This document shows positions 35,271-41,854 of a DNA stretch of 64,000 nucleotides, in pieces. The stretch comes from Paenibacillus dauci (lineage in GTDB: Bacteria > Bacillota > Bacilli > Paenibacillales > Paenibacillaceae). The DNA lies in assembly GCF_000971985.1 (NCBI RefSeq), contig NZ_LAQQ01000001.1, positions 1,302,001 through 1,366,000 on the forward strand, in the 5' to 3' direction. The notes under the pieces were generated by a model. The model did not search any database. It saw only the letters and a program-made list of their open reading frames with translations, and was not told the DNA's origin. A program made the translations under genes and the position numbers. Within the stretch, counting starts at the first letter, position 1, and each line of letters opens with the position of its first letter.

Positions 35271-35368
35271 CATCTAACATTCCTGTATTCACGACTCAGC
35301 GTATGCTGAGTGTCCGGCTAATGCTGGACCAAGAATGTATGTACGTAGCGTGAATATTATGTTATAGG
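35271..35368 (-). repeat. Intact attC site, cassette 3
   Basis: 98 bp. Left core CATCTAAC, arm TGTATTCACG, hairpin 1 CTCAGCGTATGCTGAG, hairpin 2 GTCCGGCTAATGCTGGAC, hairpin 3 weak, arm CGTGAATATTAT, right core GTTATAGG. The right core pairs exactly with CCTATAAC at 36363, the start of the same cassette. Confidence 0.95.
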
Positions 35369-35398
35369 ATTTCGGTGCTCTAAAGGTTTATAATCAAG

Positions 35399-36297
35399 TC
35401 AATTGATCCTTTTTATGCTTTTTCTAATCTCTTCATCAGTAATCAATTTATTAATACTTCCGTCTTGATTTCTTATTAATAATTTATGCTTTCCATCAGA
35501 ATTAACTTCAATAGTTTCATCAGTCTTTGAAAATGGAATACAGTATGATAATCCCAATAATTCAATTAAATGACCAGAAATTTCAATAAATTTTCCTTTT
35601 AAGTAAAAAGAACCCTGTGCCATATCCCCAAAACCTTTTTGTATATTAGTGGATGATAATTCACTTAACGAAGTGATAACATTTCTATTCTCATCATAAA
35701 AATTTTCTATAAGAACTTGAGTTTTACCCTCTACTAATTTTCCTTCTTTTATCAATTGGTCAATCTTGTCTTTTCCGTTCTCTGAAAAAATTGGTGTGTA
35801 AACAATCTCATCATCTTTGGGAGTAAAGATACTTATAGTTATAAGAATCTTCATTATTCTTCCTTCTTCATCTAACTCTGTTGACGGCCTTAAATTGTAC
35901 AATTGTATATCCTTCCCAAACATCTTCGGACTTGCTTCTGCATATTCCATGGCTGGTTTTGTATAGTCCGTTGCAGAAAAGAATGCTCCACCTGTTACTT
36001 CATTTAGATCAACTAAAGCTCCGCTTAACTTTTGAATATCTGCTCTCCTACTTTTGCTCCTTTCACAGTATAATCCTTTGCCTCACCCATTCTTTTTTTG
36101 GATTCATCTTCTAGCATCACATCTATTTGATATAATGTGTCGCTAAACTCTCCTTTAAGTTTTTCATCATGCGTCACCTTGCTATCTTTGTATAGTAATT
36201 TCATAACAGCGGCTGAAATTTTCTCATATGCTTCTCCACTTTTTTTAGGTTTGAATCCAAAAAGCTCTTCAAATAAAATATCAATTTTTGAAGTCAT
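35399..36297 (-). pseudogene. PD-(D/E)XK nuclease-like gene with a frameshift (cassette 3)
   Basis: Two minus-strand frames form one product. Frame A (36297-36025) gives KISAAVMKLLYKDSKVTHDE, YQIDVMLEDESKKRMGEAKD, a D ... E-A-K restriction-nuclease core. Frame B, open from about 36050 to 35399, continues RADIQKLSGALVDLNEVTGG and AFFSATDYTKPAMEYAEAS. They join at GTAGGAGAGCAGAT near 36050, where a single missing base explains the break. The combined product (about 298 residues) matches restriction-endonuclease-like (Mrr-type) proteins. Frame A ends in the false tail EQIFKS. A sequencing error is possible. Confidence 0.75.
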
Positions 36298-36362
36298 TTT
36301 CTTTCCTCCAATAATTATTTAATACTCTTTTATACCTTTTAATTGATAGTTCTTGCCAATTT

Positions 36363-36461
36363 CCTATAACGTTCCTGTATTCACGACCCAGCGTATACTG
36401 GGCGTCCAGCGAACGGCCGGACCCAGGGCGTATGCCCGCAGCATGAATATTATGTTATCGG
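36363..36461 (-). repeat. Intact attC site, cassette 2
   Basis: 99 bp. Left core CCTATAAC, arm TGTATTCACG, hairpin 1 CCCAGCGTATACTGGG, hairpin 2 GTCCAGCGAACGGCCGGAC (imperfect), hairpin 3 GGGCGTATGCCC, arm GCATGAATATTAT, right core GTTATCGG. The right core pairs exactly with CCGATAAC at 37480, the start of the same cassette. Confidence 0.95.
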
Positions 36462-36534
36462 ATGTCAAGGCTACCCTCAAATAAACTATGAGGATATTTT
36501 TCTACTGTAAGATTCAGAGTATTATTCAAAAAAA

Positions 36535-37443
36535 TCAAGGGAGCGATGCTAAATCCATTAATCTTCGGATCTGCTCATCATTTTGACTTCTAAGAACCAT
36601 CTGTGAGACTCTTAAAATAAATTGCTTTAGGCTCTTAAATGCTTCATCACTATATTTATCATCGCCCTGTTGTATTCTGTTTAACACAGCCATATTCCAA
36701 GCTAAATATTTTCCGGGAATTAAAATATCAGAAATGTCTTCCCAACCTGCATCAGTATACCCCATGAGACGATATTTGCTCTTTAAATCTTGGTCGCATT
36801 TCCCCTTACAGCACCAGAGAAAAGCAACATAAACTTCAGTTTTAAGGTCTTTCTTGAAAACGATTATCCCGTCCCCTTGAGGTAACAAATCCTTATCACA
36901 ATTTTGACAATGTAAAGGCTCATACTCCGAGAAAATATTAGCTGGCTTTGGATGATCTTCTTCCCATTTCGAAAATGAAATTGGAAAATATCTTTTAGCA
37001 ATAGTTCTCCCCTTCGGATTTTCAAGAATCATTTTTTCAATAATTTCGCGATCAAATACTTTCACATCGAAATGTCGTTTCAGACCTTCTAAACTTCTAT
37101 TCAGCGAAGAACTAATTATTGTTGAATAAAAACCTATGAATCCCTGCGCACCGAAAGATTCAACTCTTCCTTTAATATCTATTTCATCATTACTCTGAAC
37201 CGCGCTTCCAGAGTGCGCTTTGTGTTTACAACTCACAAGCCAACTAATTTCAGTATCACCAATAATTCCTTCTCTCTTCTCGTTTATTATTAAATCTCTA
37301 CCACCATCTTGACCTCTATCAGGTCCATCTTTAATTTCAAAACCCAACATCATGAAAAAATCTCGAGCAAACATTTCAAAAGTATCTTGTAATCCATTAG
37401 TAAGATTGGCTTGGGCAATCTCCTTGAAATCTAAAATTGGCAT
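36535..37443 (-). CDS. Mrr-like restriction endonuclease (cassette 2)
   Basis: A 302-residue protein. The N-terminal half is a PD-(D/E)XK domain of the Mrr_cat type: MFARDFFMMLGFEIKDGPDR, GQDGGRDLIINEKREG (catalytic Asp) and WLVSCKHKAHSGSAV (x-x-K with the catalytic Lys). It continues with VQSNDEIDIKGRVESFGAQG and FYSTIISSSLNRSLEGLK, as in Mrr-like enzymes. The C-terminal 120 residues hold CQNCDK and WCCKGKCDQDL, probable zinc-binding cysteines. No methyltransferase is present, so it would need a modified or foreign target (type IV-like) or other control. Confidence 0.85.
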   Translation of the reverse strand: MPILDFKEIAQANLTNGLQDTFEMFARDFFMMLGFEIKDGPDRGQDGGRDLIINEKREGIIGDTEISWLVSCKHKAHSGSAVQSNDEIDIKGRVESFGAQGFIGFYSTIISSSLNRSLEGLKRHFDVKVFDREIIEKMILENPKGRTIAKRYFPISFSKWEEDHPKPANIFSEYEPLHCQNCDKDLLPQGDGIIVFKKDLKTEVYVAFLWCCKGKCDQDLKSKYRLMGYTDAGWEDISDILIPGKYLAWNMAVLNRIQQGDDKYSDEAFKSLKQFILRVSQMVLRSQNDEQIRRLMDLASLP

Positions 37444-37480
37444 AATTTCATCCTCCGTATTATTAAATAGCCTTGATTTC

Positions 37481-37577
37481 CGATAACGTTCTTGTATTCA
37501 CGACTCAACGTATGCTGAGTGTCTAGCGAATACCGAGCCAACGACGAATGTCCAAAGCGTGAATATGTTGTTATAAG
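37481..37577 (-). repeat. Intact attC site, cassette 1
   Basis: 97 bp. Left core (C)CGATAAC, arm TGTATTCACG, hairpin 1 CTCAACGTATGCTGAG, hairpin 2 imperfect, hairpin 3 GACGAATGTC, arm GCGTGAATATGTT, right core GTTATAAG. The right core pairs exactly with CTTATAAC at 38509, the start of cassette 1. Confidence 0.95.
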
Positions 37578-37602
37578 ATATTACTGCCCTTTTGACGATT
37601 TA

Positions 37603-38466
37603 CTAAAAGTTTTTCCATTTCATTTTATTATTTTTGCTAAGAGGAATATTCCATCCAAGCAATTGAATAAAATATTTTTCTTCGATTATGATTTTTTCCA
37701 CTTCAATTTTTGTTTTCTCAGAAACTTCTTCGATATAATGCAAAGATCCATCTTTAAATCCCCATCGCATTTTTAACGCTCTAAACAATCCCTTATTCAT
37801 TTCAGTGGGAACATCTGATTGAAAAAATCTAACGATGTCGCTCGTAACGCTATTTATTATTTCAATAAATTCATTATCACTGTTATAAAAAGCTTCTTGG
37901 AAATCTTCTATATCAGGTGTTTTATGATTATTATTAGTAAACTCATGATAAAAGTCCATAGAATCAAGCAACAGTTCAAGTATAGAAAGATCAATAGGTT
38001 TCATCATATGCTCAGAGGAATTTCTTACTAGGTACTCATCCTCAAAATTATTACTTTTCTTTTTGTTGCAGTTTGAACAAAGCAATCTAATGTTGTTTTC
38101 TTCTGAACTTCCCCCTTTTGAGAAAGGGATAATATGGTCAAATTCAATATCTTCATCTCTTACTGATTGGCCGCACACTCTGCATATTTGATTGTCTCGC
38201 TTCATTACTCTGAATTGTACTGGCCGCTGAATATTTCGACTTATATTTCTTAACTCTTTTGTCTCGGTAAGTGGTTCAGATACATAAAAAACTGGACAAT
38301 CATGGCCAAAAATCCTGCAACTATGATCATCGCGTTCTTTTTTTAAAGGAAAGTCTTCAACAAGAAGTCCATATGGACAATATTTTAGTTCCCAACATGG
38401 TTTGCACACTGCCTTTATTCTTTTATCCCAATTGATTTCAATTGCCCACTTTTGAATCTCTCTCAT
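37603..38466 (-). CDS. HNH endonuclease with zinc-knuckle N-terminus (cassette 1)
   Basis: A 287-residue protein. The N-terminal 60 residues contain CKPCWELKYCPYG and CRIFGHDCPVF, suggesting a zinc-binding or iron-sulfur-type module. An HNH domain follows near residues 83-135: ICRVCGQSVRDEDIEFDHII (first Cys pair and catalytic D-H), GGSSEENNIRLLCSNCNKKK (Asn, then Cys pair). The C-terminal 150 residues are helical and charged, perhaps for target binding. Last gene before the attI-like site, so the youngest cassette. Cytosolic nuclease of unknown target. Confidence 0.85.
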   Translation of the reverse strand: MREIQKWAIEINWDKRIKAVCKPCWELKYCPYGLLVEDFPLKKERDDHSCRIFGHDCPVFYVSEPLTETKELRNISRNIQRPVQFRVMKRDNQICRVCGQSVRDEDIEFDHIIPFSKGGSSEENNIRLLCSNCNKKKSNNFEDEYLVRNSSEHMMKPIDLSILELLLDSMDFYHEFTNNNHKTPDIEDFQEAFYNSDNEFIEIINSVTSDIVRFFQSDVPTEMNKGLFRALKMRWGFKDGSLHYIEEVSEKTKIEVEKIIIEEKYFIQLLGWNIPLSKNNKMKWKNF

Positions 38467-38504
38467 TAATTTCAGCTCCTAGAGTGGTATGATCATTTGT
38501 AGCA

Positions 38505-38525
38505 ATTTCTTATAACGTATTATTT
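38505..38525 (-). other. attI-like recombination site at the array start
   Basis: The sequence TTCTTATAACGTATTATTT contains the left core CTTATAAC (38509-38516) that also begins cassette 1. Unlike attC sites it has no partner arm and no hairpins. The core is preceded by AT-rich sequence differing from the TTCCTGTATTCACG arm. This is what an attI x attC insertion junction should look like. The crossover is expected between 38515 and 38516, on the G of GTTATAAG. Confidence 0.7.
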
Positions 38526-38552
38526 ACGAACTTCTGTAATCACTCATATATT

Positions 38553-38582
38553 GTTATATTCAAGAATTTCATAAATCCCCAA
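38553..38582 (-). promoter_or_regulatory. Candidate cassette promoter (Pc-like)
   Basis: Reading the minus strand from the recombinase remnant towards the array gives a TTGGGG box (38582-38577), an 18-base spacer and TATAAC (38558-38553). It points into cassette 1 and sits about 40 bases before the attI-like core. The match to the sigma-A -35 is poor and the -10 fair, so this is a weak candidate only. Confidence 0.3.
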
Positions 38583-38619
38583 CCTATCGCAGTATTCCCG
38601 AACCTACCAACACTTCCCT

Positions 38620-38995
38620 TTAAAAACGTTCCATCCGATCAAGCGGACTTTGAATATTCCCGATATCACACTTGCTCACATGCGTGTAAGGTTCTGTTGT
38701 TCGTACACTCTGGTGTCCGAGCAACTCCTGAATATAGCGAAGATCCATTCCATTTTCTAGCAGATGGGTCGCAAAGGAGTGTCTTAACGAATTTATACTC
38801 ACCTGCTTGCGAATTCCCCCTTGAATAAGCGCTCTTTCGAATACTTTCTGTGCGGATCGTTCGGTGAGATGACGTCCTGTTCGCTGTCCTGGGAATAGCC
38901 AGACGATAGGTTTTTCTAGTTCTATGTATTGCTTTAAGACCAAGGCCGTTACTTCGGATAATAGTGTCTGGCGATCTTTTCTACCTTTCCCCTGA
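38620..38995 (-). pseudogene. Decayed tyrosine recombinase (integron-integrase-like) C-terminus
   Basis: Only the last about 125 residues remain in frame, from about 38995 to 38620. They read [13 protein letters not shown] (the beta-strand Lys/Arg motif), then [20 protein letters not shown] (box II Arg with H-S-F-A), [18 protein letters not shown] (LGH and the catalytic Tyr) and an [11 protein letters not shown] tail. Box I (the first catalytic Arg region) and the N-terminal SAM-like domain are missing, and GKG is preceded by a frame change. The usual H of H-x-L-R is Asn (SINSLRHSF). The stretch between KDR and LRHSF is about 60 residues, shorter than in IntI1. The gene cannot encode an active enzyme. 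Orientation is the same as the cassettes. Confidence 0.85.
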
Positions 38996-39312
38996 TGAAC
39001 ATCCGCTCATTGTTGAGCACTGTACCGTTCCAGTGGTACTGCGATTCGTTGATTATTTAAATAAGTCAGGTAAATATCTATTGTTTCCTCCTCATATTAT
39101 CATCTATTCCAATATTTTGGAATTACTTTTTCCAAAAAAAGGACTTCTAGATGATATACATCTGAAATCCTGACTCTTTAAGCACCTAATATTATATTTT
39201 TAACTATACTATATTACCTATCTATTGGTTCTAAAGACCAGTGAATATTCTAGTTTTAATCATGCCCAATATATTTATAATCATTCCTCTAACAGAAGCG
39301 AACCGTTAAATT

Positions 39313-39768
39313 TTATTTTGTATTATTCATAATATCTTGAAGTTCATTAAGCTTCTGCCTAAGTTCTTCTGCAACTTCTACTATGTGATTCCGAGAAAAT
39401 ACAAATTCTTTGGAGGTTGAAATCAGCTGATCTTCAAAAGGAGATTGTTCAGTTATCCAAGTAATACTATGCGTATCATGAATAACTTCGACATAATAAC
39501 CACCACAGCCAAATATGCCACAGGTACATGTGAATAGAGGATATTTTCCAGGACGGAGCAAAGAATCAAAAAATTCGTCTATCACCAGAATTTCGTCCTC
39601 TGCCAGTTTATTACCGTTAATGTAAAGGAATAGCTTCCAATCGATAACAGACACCATACGGCCTTTGACTTTGCTTATATTTTTGTATACTTTTTTGACA
39701 TCGACTTTTATTTCTACAGATAACGTGTCGTATTGAAAGTTATCATTTCTTTTTGAGAAGCCCGGCAT
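39313..39768 (-). CDS. Hypothetical protein with CTCGxxGCG motif
   Basis: A 151-residue protein. Centre: YPLFTCTCGIFGCGGYYVEV, a C-x-C-G-x2-GCG motif followed by a beta strand, similar in outline to the motifs at 12544 and 13051. The C-terminus is helical (HIVEVAEELRQKLNELQDIM). No membrane segment. Function unknown. It lies outside the recognisable attC array, to the right of the recombinase remnant, so it is not a cassette by sequence evidence. Confidence 0.65.
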   Translation of the reverse strand: MPGFSKRNDNFQYDTLSVEIKVDVKKVYKNISKVKGRMVSVIDWKLFLYINGNKLAEDEILVIDEFFDSLLRPGKYPLFTCTCGIFGCGGYYVEVIHDTHSITWITEQSPFEDQLISTSKEFVFSRNHIVEVAEELRQKLNELQDIMNNTK

Positions 39769-39820
39769 ACTTCACCTCATCTCTGTATCATCCAGCTATA
39801 CTTTTAAAAGGATTCATTTT

Positions 39821-40444
39821 TCAGATCCCAGGGGCTTCTTTCCAACTGGCTTTGTCAGCAATATACAAATGGTCATCCGTTTGCATATGCATAAATTGTT
39901 CTTTATCCAAATCTTTGTACATTGTATGTAACGATTTGGGAATGATCGCTGCATCAAATACATACAAGCTCTCATAGTGCTTCTTTACGATAGCTTCCCA
40001 TGGTAAACCATACGTCACTTCATTTGTGAAATAAACGCCGGTTTGAGTGAATTCTTCTGCCAAAGCACACATCATCTGCCCCAACAGCGATCTGTACGTT
40101 TCTTTTATTTCACCTGTTACATGATCCATTTCAATCTCTTCTGTCCATAACAGGATAGCAATCTTCATCCAGTTCGTGGTAAGTTCCGGTATAACTGCCG
40201 GAGTCCAGCCCATAATATATGGACGTACATGTATAGTATGCTCTTGATATACGTACTCCTGGGTAGCTGTGCTGCTACCTTTGTACATAAAGTCCTTATC
40301 TGCAACTTCCTCTTCCAAAAGGTCCAGGAAGTATGCAGGATCGATATTGAGCTTGATGAGCACGGATACAAAGGAGCGGAATATATCTTTGTAACTCTTT
40401 TTATCACAGGGTATGTAAGTTTGAATATGAGAGTATTCCGGCAT
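39821..40444 (-). CDS. Hypothetical protein
   Basis: A 207-residue protein with mixed fold: FRSFVSVLIKLNIDPAYFLD near the N-terminus and TNWMKIAILLWTEEIEMDHV in the middle. No family recognised. The start at 40444 is preferred (GGAAGG spaced nine bases from the ATG) over 40480. Next gene upstream (40477) is a lipoprotein on the same strand and close enough for an operon. Confidence 0.6.
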   Translation of the reverse strand: MPEYSHIQTYIPCDKKSYKDIFRSFVSVLIKLNIDPAYFLDLLEEEVADKDFMYKGSSTATQEYVYQEHTIHVRPYIMGWTPAVIPELTTNWMKIAILLWTEEIEMDHVTGEIKETYRSLLGQMMCALAEEFTQTGVYFTNEVTYGLPWEAIVKKHYESLYVFDAAIIPKSLHTMYKDLDKEQFMHMQTDDHLYIADKASWKEAPGI

Positions 40445-40476
40445 TTGTACCTTCCTTCCCGATGAAGTAGCGCTAT

Positions 40477-41013
40477 TCATTCACTGAATGTTGTTTTATA
40501 GGATGACTTTCTATGGCTTTGAATTTTTTTTACATAATCGGGATTGTAGTAAGCAACAAACACAGATTCAGGAGTCCCCTCAGACAATATAACTCTAACC
40601 AGTTTGTCTTCAAGCTCCCAGCTATATCCCTCGAACTCTTTGTCTTTAGTATATGTACCAGGACCATATTTATTCTTGTACTGCTCATAGACCAGATTCA
40701 GATTTTCCAGCCGCTTCTGATGATCAATTTTCGAAGTGTATTTAAAATCAATAATTTTGGTAAAAGCTTGCAAACCGTTATTCTTGTCATCAAATGAATA
40801 ATAGATTTCTGCTTTTTCTCCTATATCGGTAGGAGTATTGTATTTTAATTCGTTTTTTGTTTTCTCGATCACATCCATATTTACGGTCTGCTCGACTTTT
40901 TCTCTGGACGTTCCCCAAGCCAAAGCGTCCGGTTCTATAACAGTTTGGGTTGAACAGCTGCATAGTAATATAATCCCCAACAAGCATATCGCTAACTTTG
41001 ACAAGCCAATCAC
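40477..41013 (-). CDS. Putative lipoprotein
   Basis: A 178-residue protein with signal peptide LAICLLGIILLCSCS (lipobox, Cys near residue 20) followed by a mature domain of 155 residues (IDFKYTSKIDHQKRLENLNL, YKNKYGPGTYTKDKEFEGYS). Exported and anchored to the outer face of the membrane. Function unknown. Its stop lies just upstream of the 39821 gene start. Confidence 0.65.
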   Translation of the reverse strand: MIGLSKLAICLLGIILLCSCSTQTVIEPDALAWGTSREKVEQTVNMDVIEKTKNELKYNTPTDIGEKAEIYYSFDDKNNGLQAFTKIIDFKYTSKIDHQKRLENLNLVYEQYKNKYGPGTYTKDKEFEGYSWELEDKLVRVILSEGTPESVFVAYYNPDYVKKIQSHRKSSYKTTFSE

Positions 41014-41073
41014 CTTCTTTGTTTATGATTTATGGATTACATCTGTCGCATTACAATCTATCAGCTGATAATT

Positions 41074-41277
41074 TCAACCTGCGAGGGTCACTACTTCTTT
41101 TACAGAAAAACACCAGACAATAATTCTTGCTACTATGTCTGGTGTAATAACGGTATCATCCTCCCATACAGGAGTCAGTATTCTTTTATAACATCCATTC
41201 TCCATCACAATTCCTTCAAACTGTTTACCTTGAATGACAATAAAGGGGGAACTATCCAGCTGGCAGGATTGACCCAC
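41074..41277 (-). CDS. Small hypothetical or truncated protein
   Basis: A 67-codon frame from a GTG: GQSCQLDSSPFIVIQGKQFE and ITPDIVARIIVWCFSVKEVV. The composition is protein-like, but the frame is preceded by a stop at about 41315 and has no RBS. A neighbouring frame (MNDDEDKSPK) starts just upstream and may be its lost 5' end after a frameshift. It may thus be a remnant. Confidence 0.4.
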   Translation of the reverse strand: MGQSCQLDSSPFIVIQGKQFEGIVMENGCYKRILTPVWEDDTVITPDIVARIIVWCFSVKEVVTLAG

Positions 41278-41365
41278 ATTATATGCAGCTATGAATTGCT
41301 TGTCTTCGGAGATTTATCCTCATCGTCATTCATCAGCTTATGATGCTCGTTGCAGTTCCCAGTAA

Positions 41366-41806
41366 TCAGCTCAAGTTTTTGATAAAAGCCACTATTCGAT
41401 TGGCTTCCTCGAATCCCAGCTTCTTGTGTAACTTCTGACTACCGTAGTTATCGAGCTCAGTGTCCGAAGCAATCTGGCTGCAGCCCATTGATCTGGACCA
41501 CTCTTCACCTGCTGCCAGCAGTCTGGTGGATATTCCTCTGTGACGAAAGGCTGGATCAACGTAAATGCCTTCGATATAGCCGACTGGACTGGAGTCGGAG
41601 CCTTCTACATAGTCATGCCGGAGGGACATATGAATAAAGCCAATACTCAATTCCTCTGCATTTGCCAGATATACAATATCCGTCGAAGAATCCAGTATTT
41701 CCGCAAAGTCTGCACGAAGTTCTGACTCTATATTGTCCGGCCACAGCTGCATAGCGAGATTTGTTACTTGATGGAGATGGGATTGCTCTGCTTTTACAAT
41801 AATCAA
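41366..41806 (-). CDS. AAC(6')-like aminoglycoside acetyltransferase (GNAT)
   Basis: A 146-residue GNAT closely patterned on AAC(6')-I enzymes: YIEGIYVDPAFRHRGISTRL (acetyl-CoA loop R-H-R-G-I-x-x-R), GEEWSRSMGCSQIASDTELD and LHKKLGFEEANRIVAFIKNL. These match aminoglycoside 6'-N-acetyltransferases over the full length. Resistance cannot be concluded from sequence alone, as chromosomal homologues may have another substrate. Cytosolic. Confidence 0.82.
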   Translation of the reverse strand: MIIVKAEQSHLHQVTNLAMQLWPDNIESELRADFAEILDSSTDIVYLANAEELSIGFIHMSLRHDYVEGSDSSPVGYIEGIYVDPAFRHRGISTRLLAAGEEWSRSMGCSQIASDTELDNYGSQKLHKKLGFEEANRIVAFIKNLS

Positions 41807-41854
41807 TAGAAGTCATCCTTTCTGACTAATTGAGCTCTATTTGATATTGATCGG

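Larger units (their letters stand above)
22994..38995 (-). mobile_element. Integron-like gene cassette array with decayed recombinase
   Basis: Fifteen certain or probable related attC-type sites (22994, 24828, 25621, 27918, 28863, 29825, 30489, 31056, 31569, 32171, 32891, 33701, 34616, 35271, 36363), plus one at 37481, separate minus-strand genes, nearly always one per interval. The right end has an attI-like half-site at about 38509 and a recombinase remnant reading in the same direction as the cassettes. Core boxes of the six right-most cassettes pair exactly within each cassette, as expected for DNA that was circular before insertion. The whole block is AT-rich compared with 45-64 kb. The left boundary is set at the last recognisable site and could lie farther left. 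Confidence 0.85.

Noticed and set aside
22994-37577. CRISPR array hypothesis for the spaced repeats
   Set aside because: Spacing is 0.5-1 kb and filled by genes, repeats are palindromic and about 98 bp, and no cas genes are present.
22994-37577. REP/BIME-like or MITE repeat hypothesis
   Set aside because: All copies have the same orientation relative to genes, and core boxes pair within each gene unit, which neither dispersed REP elements nor MITEs (target duplications) would produce.
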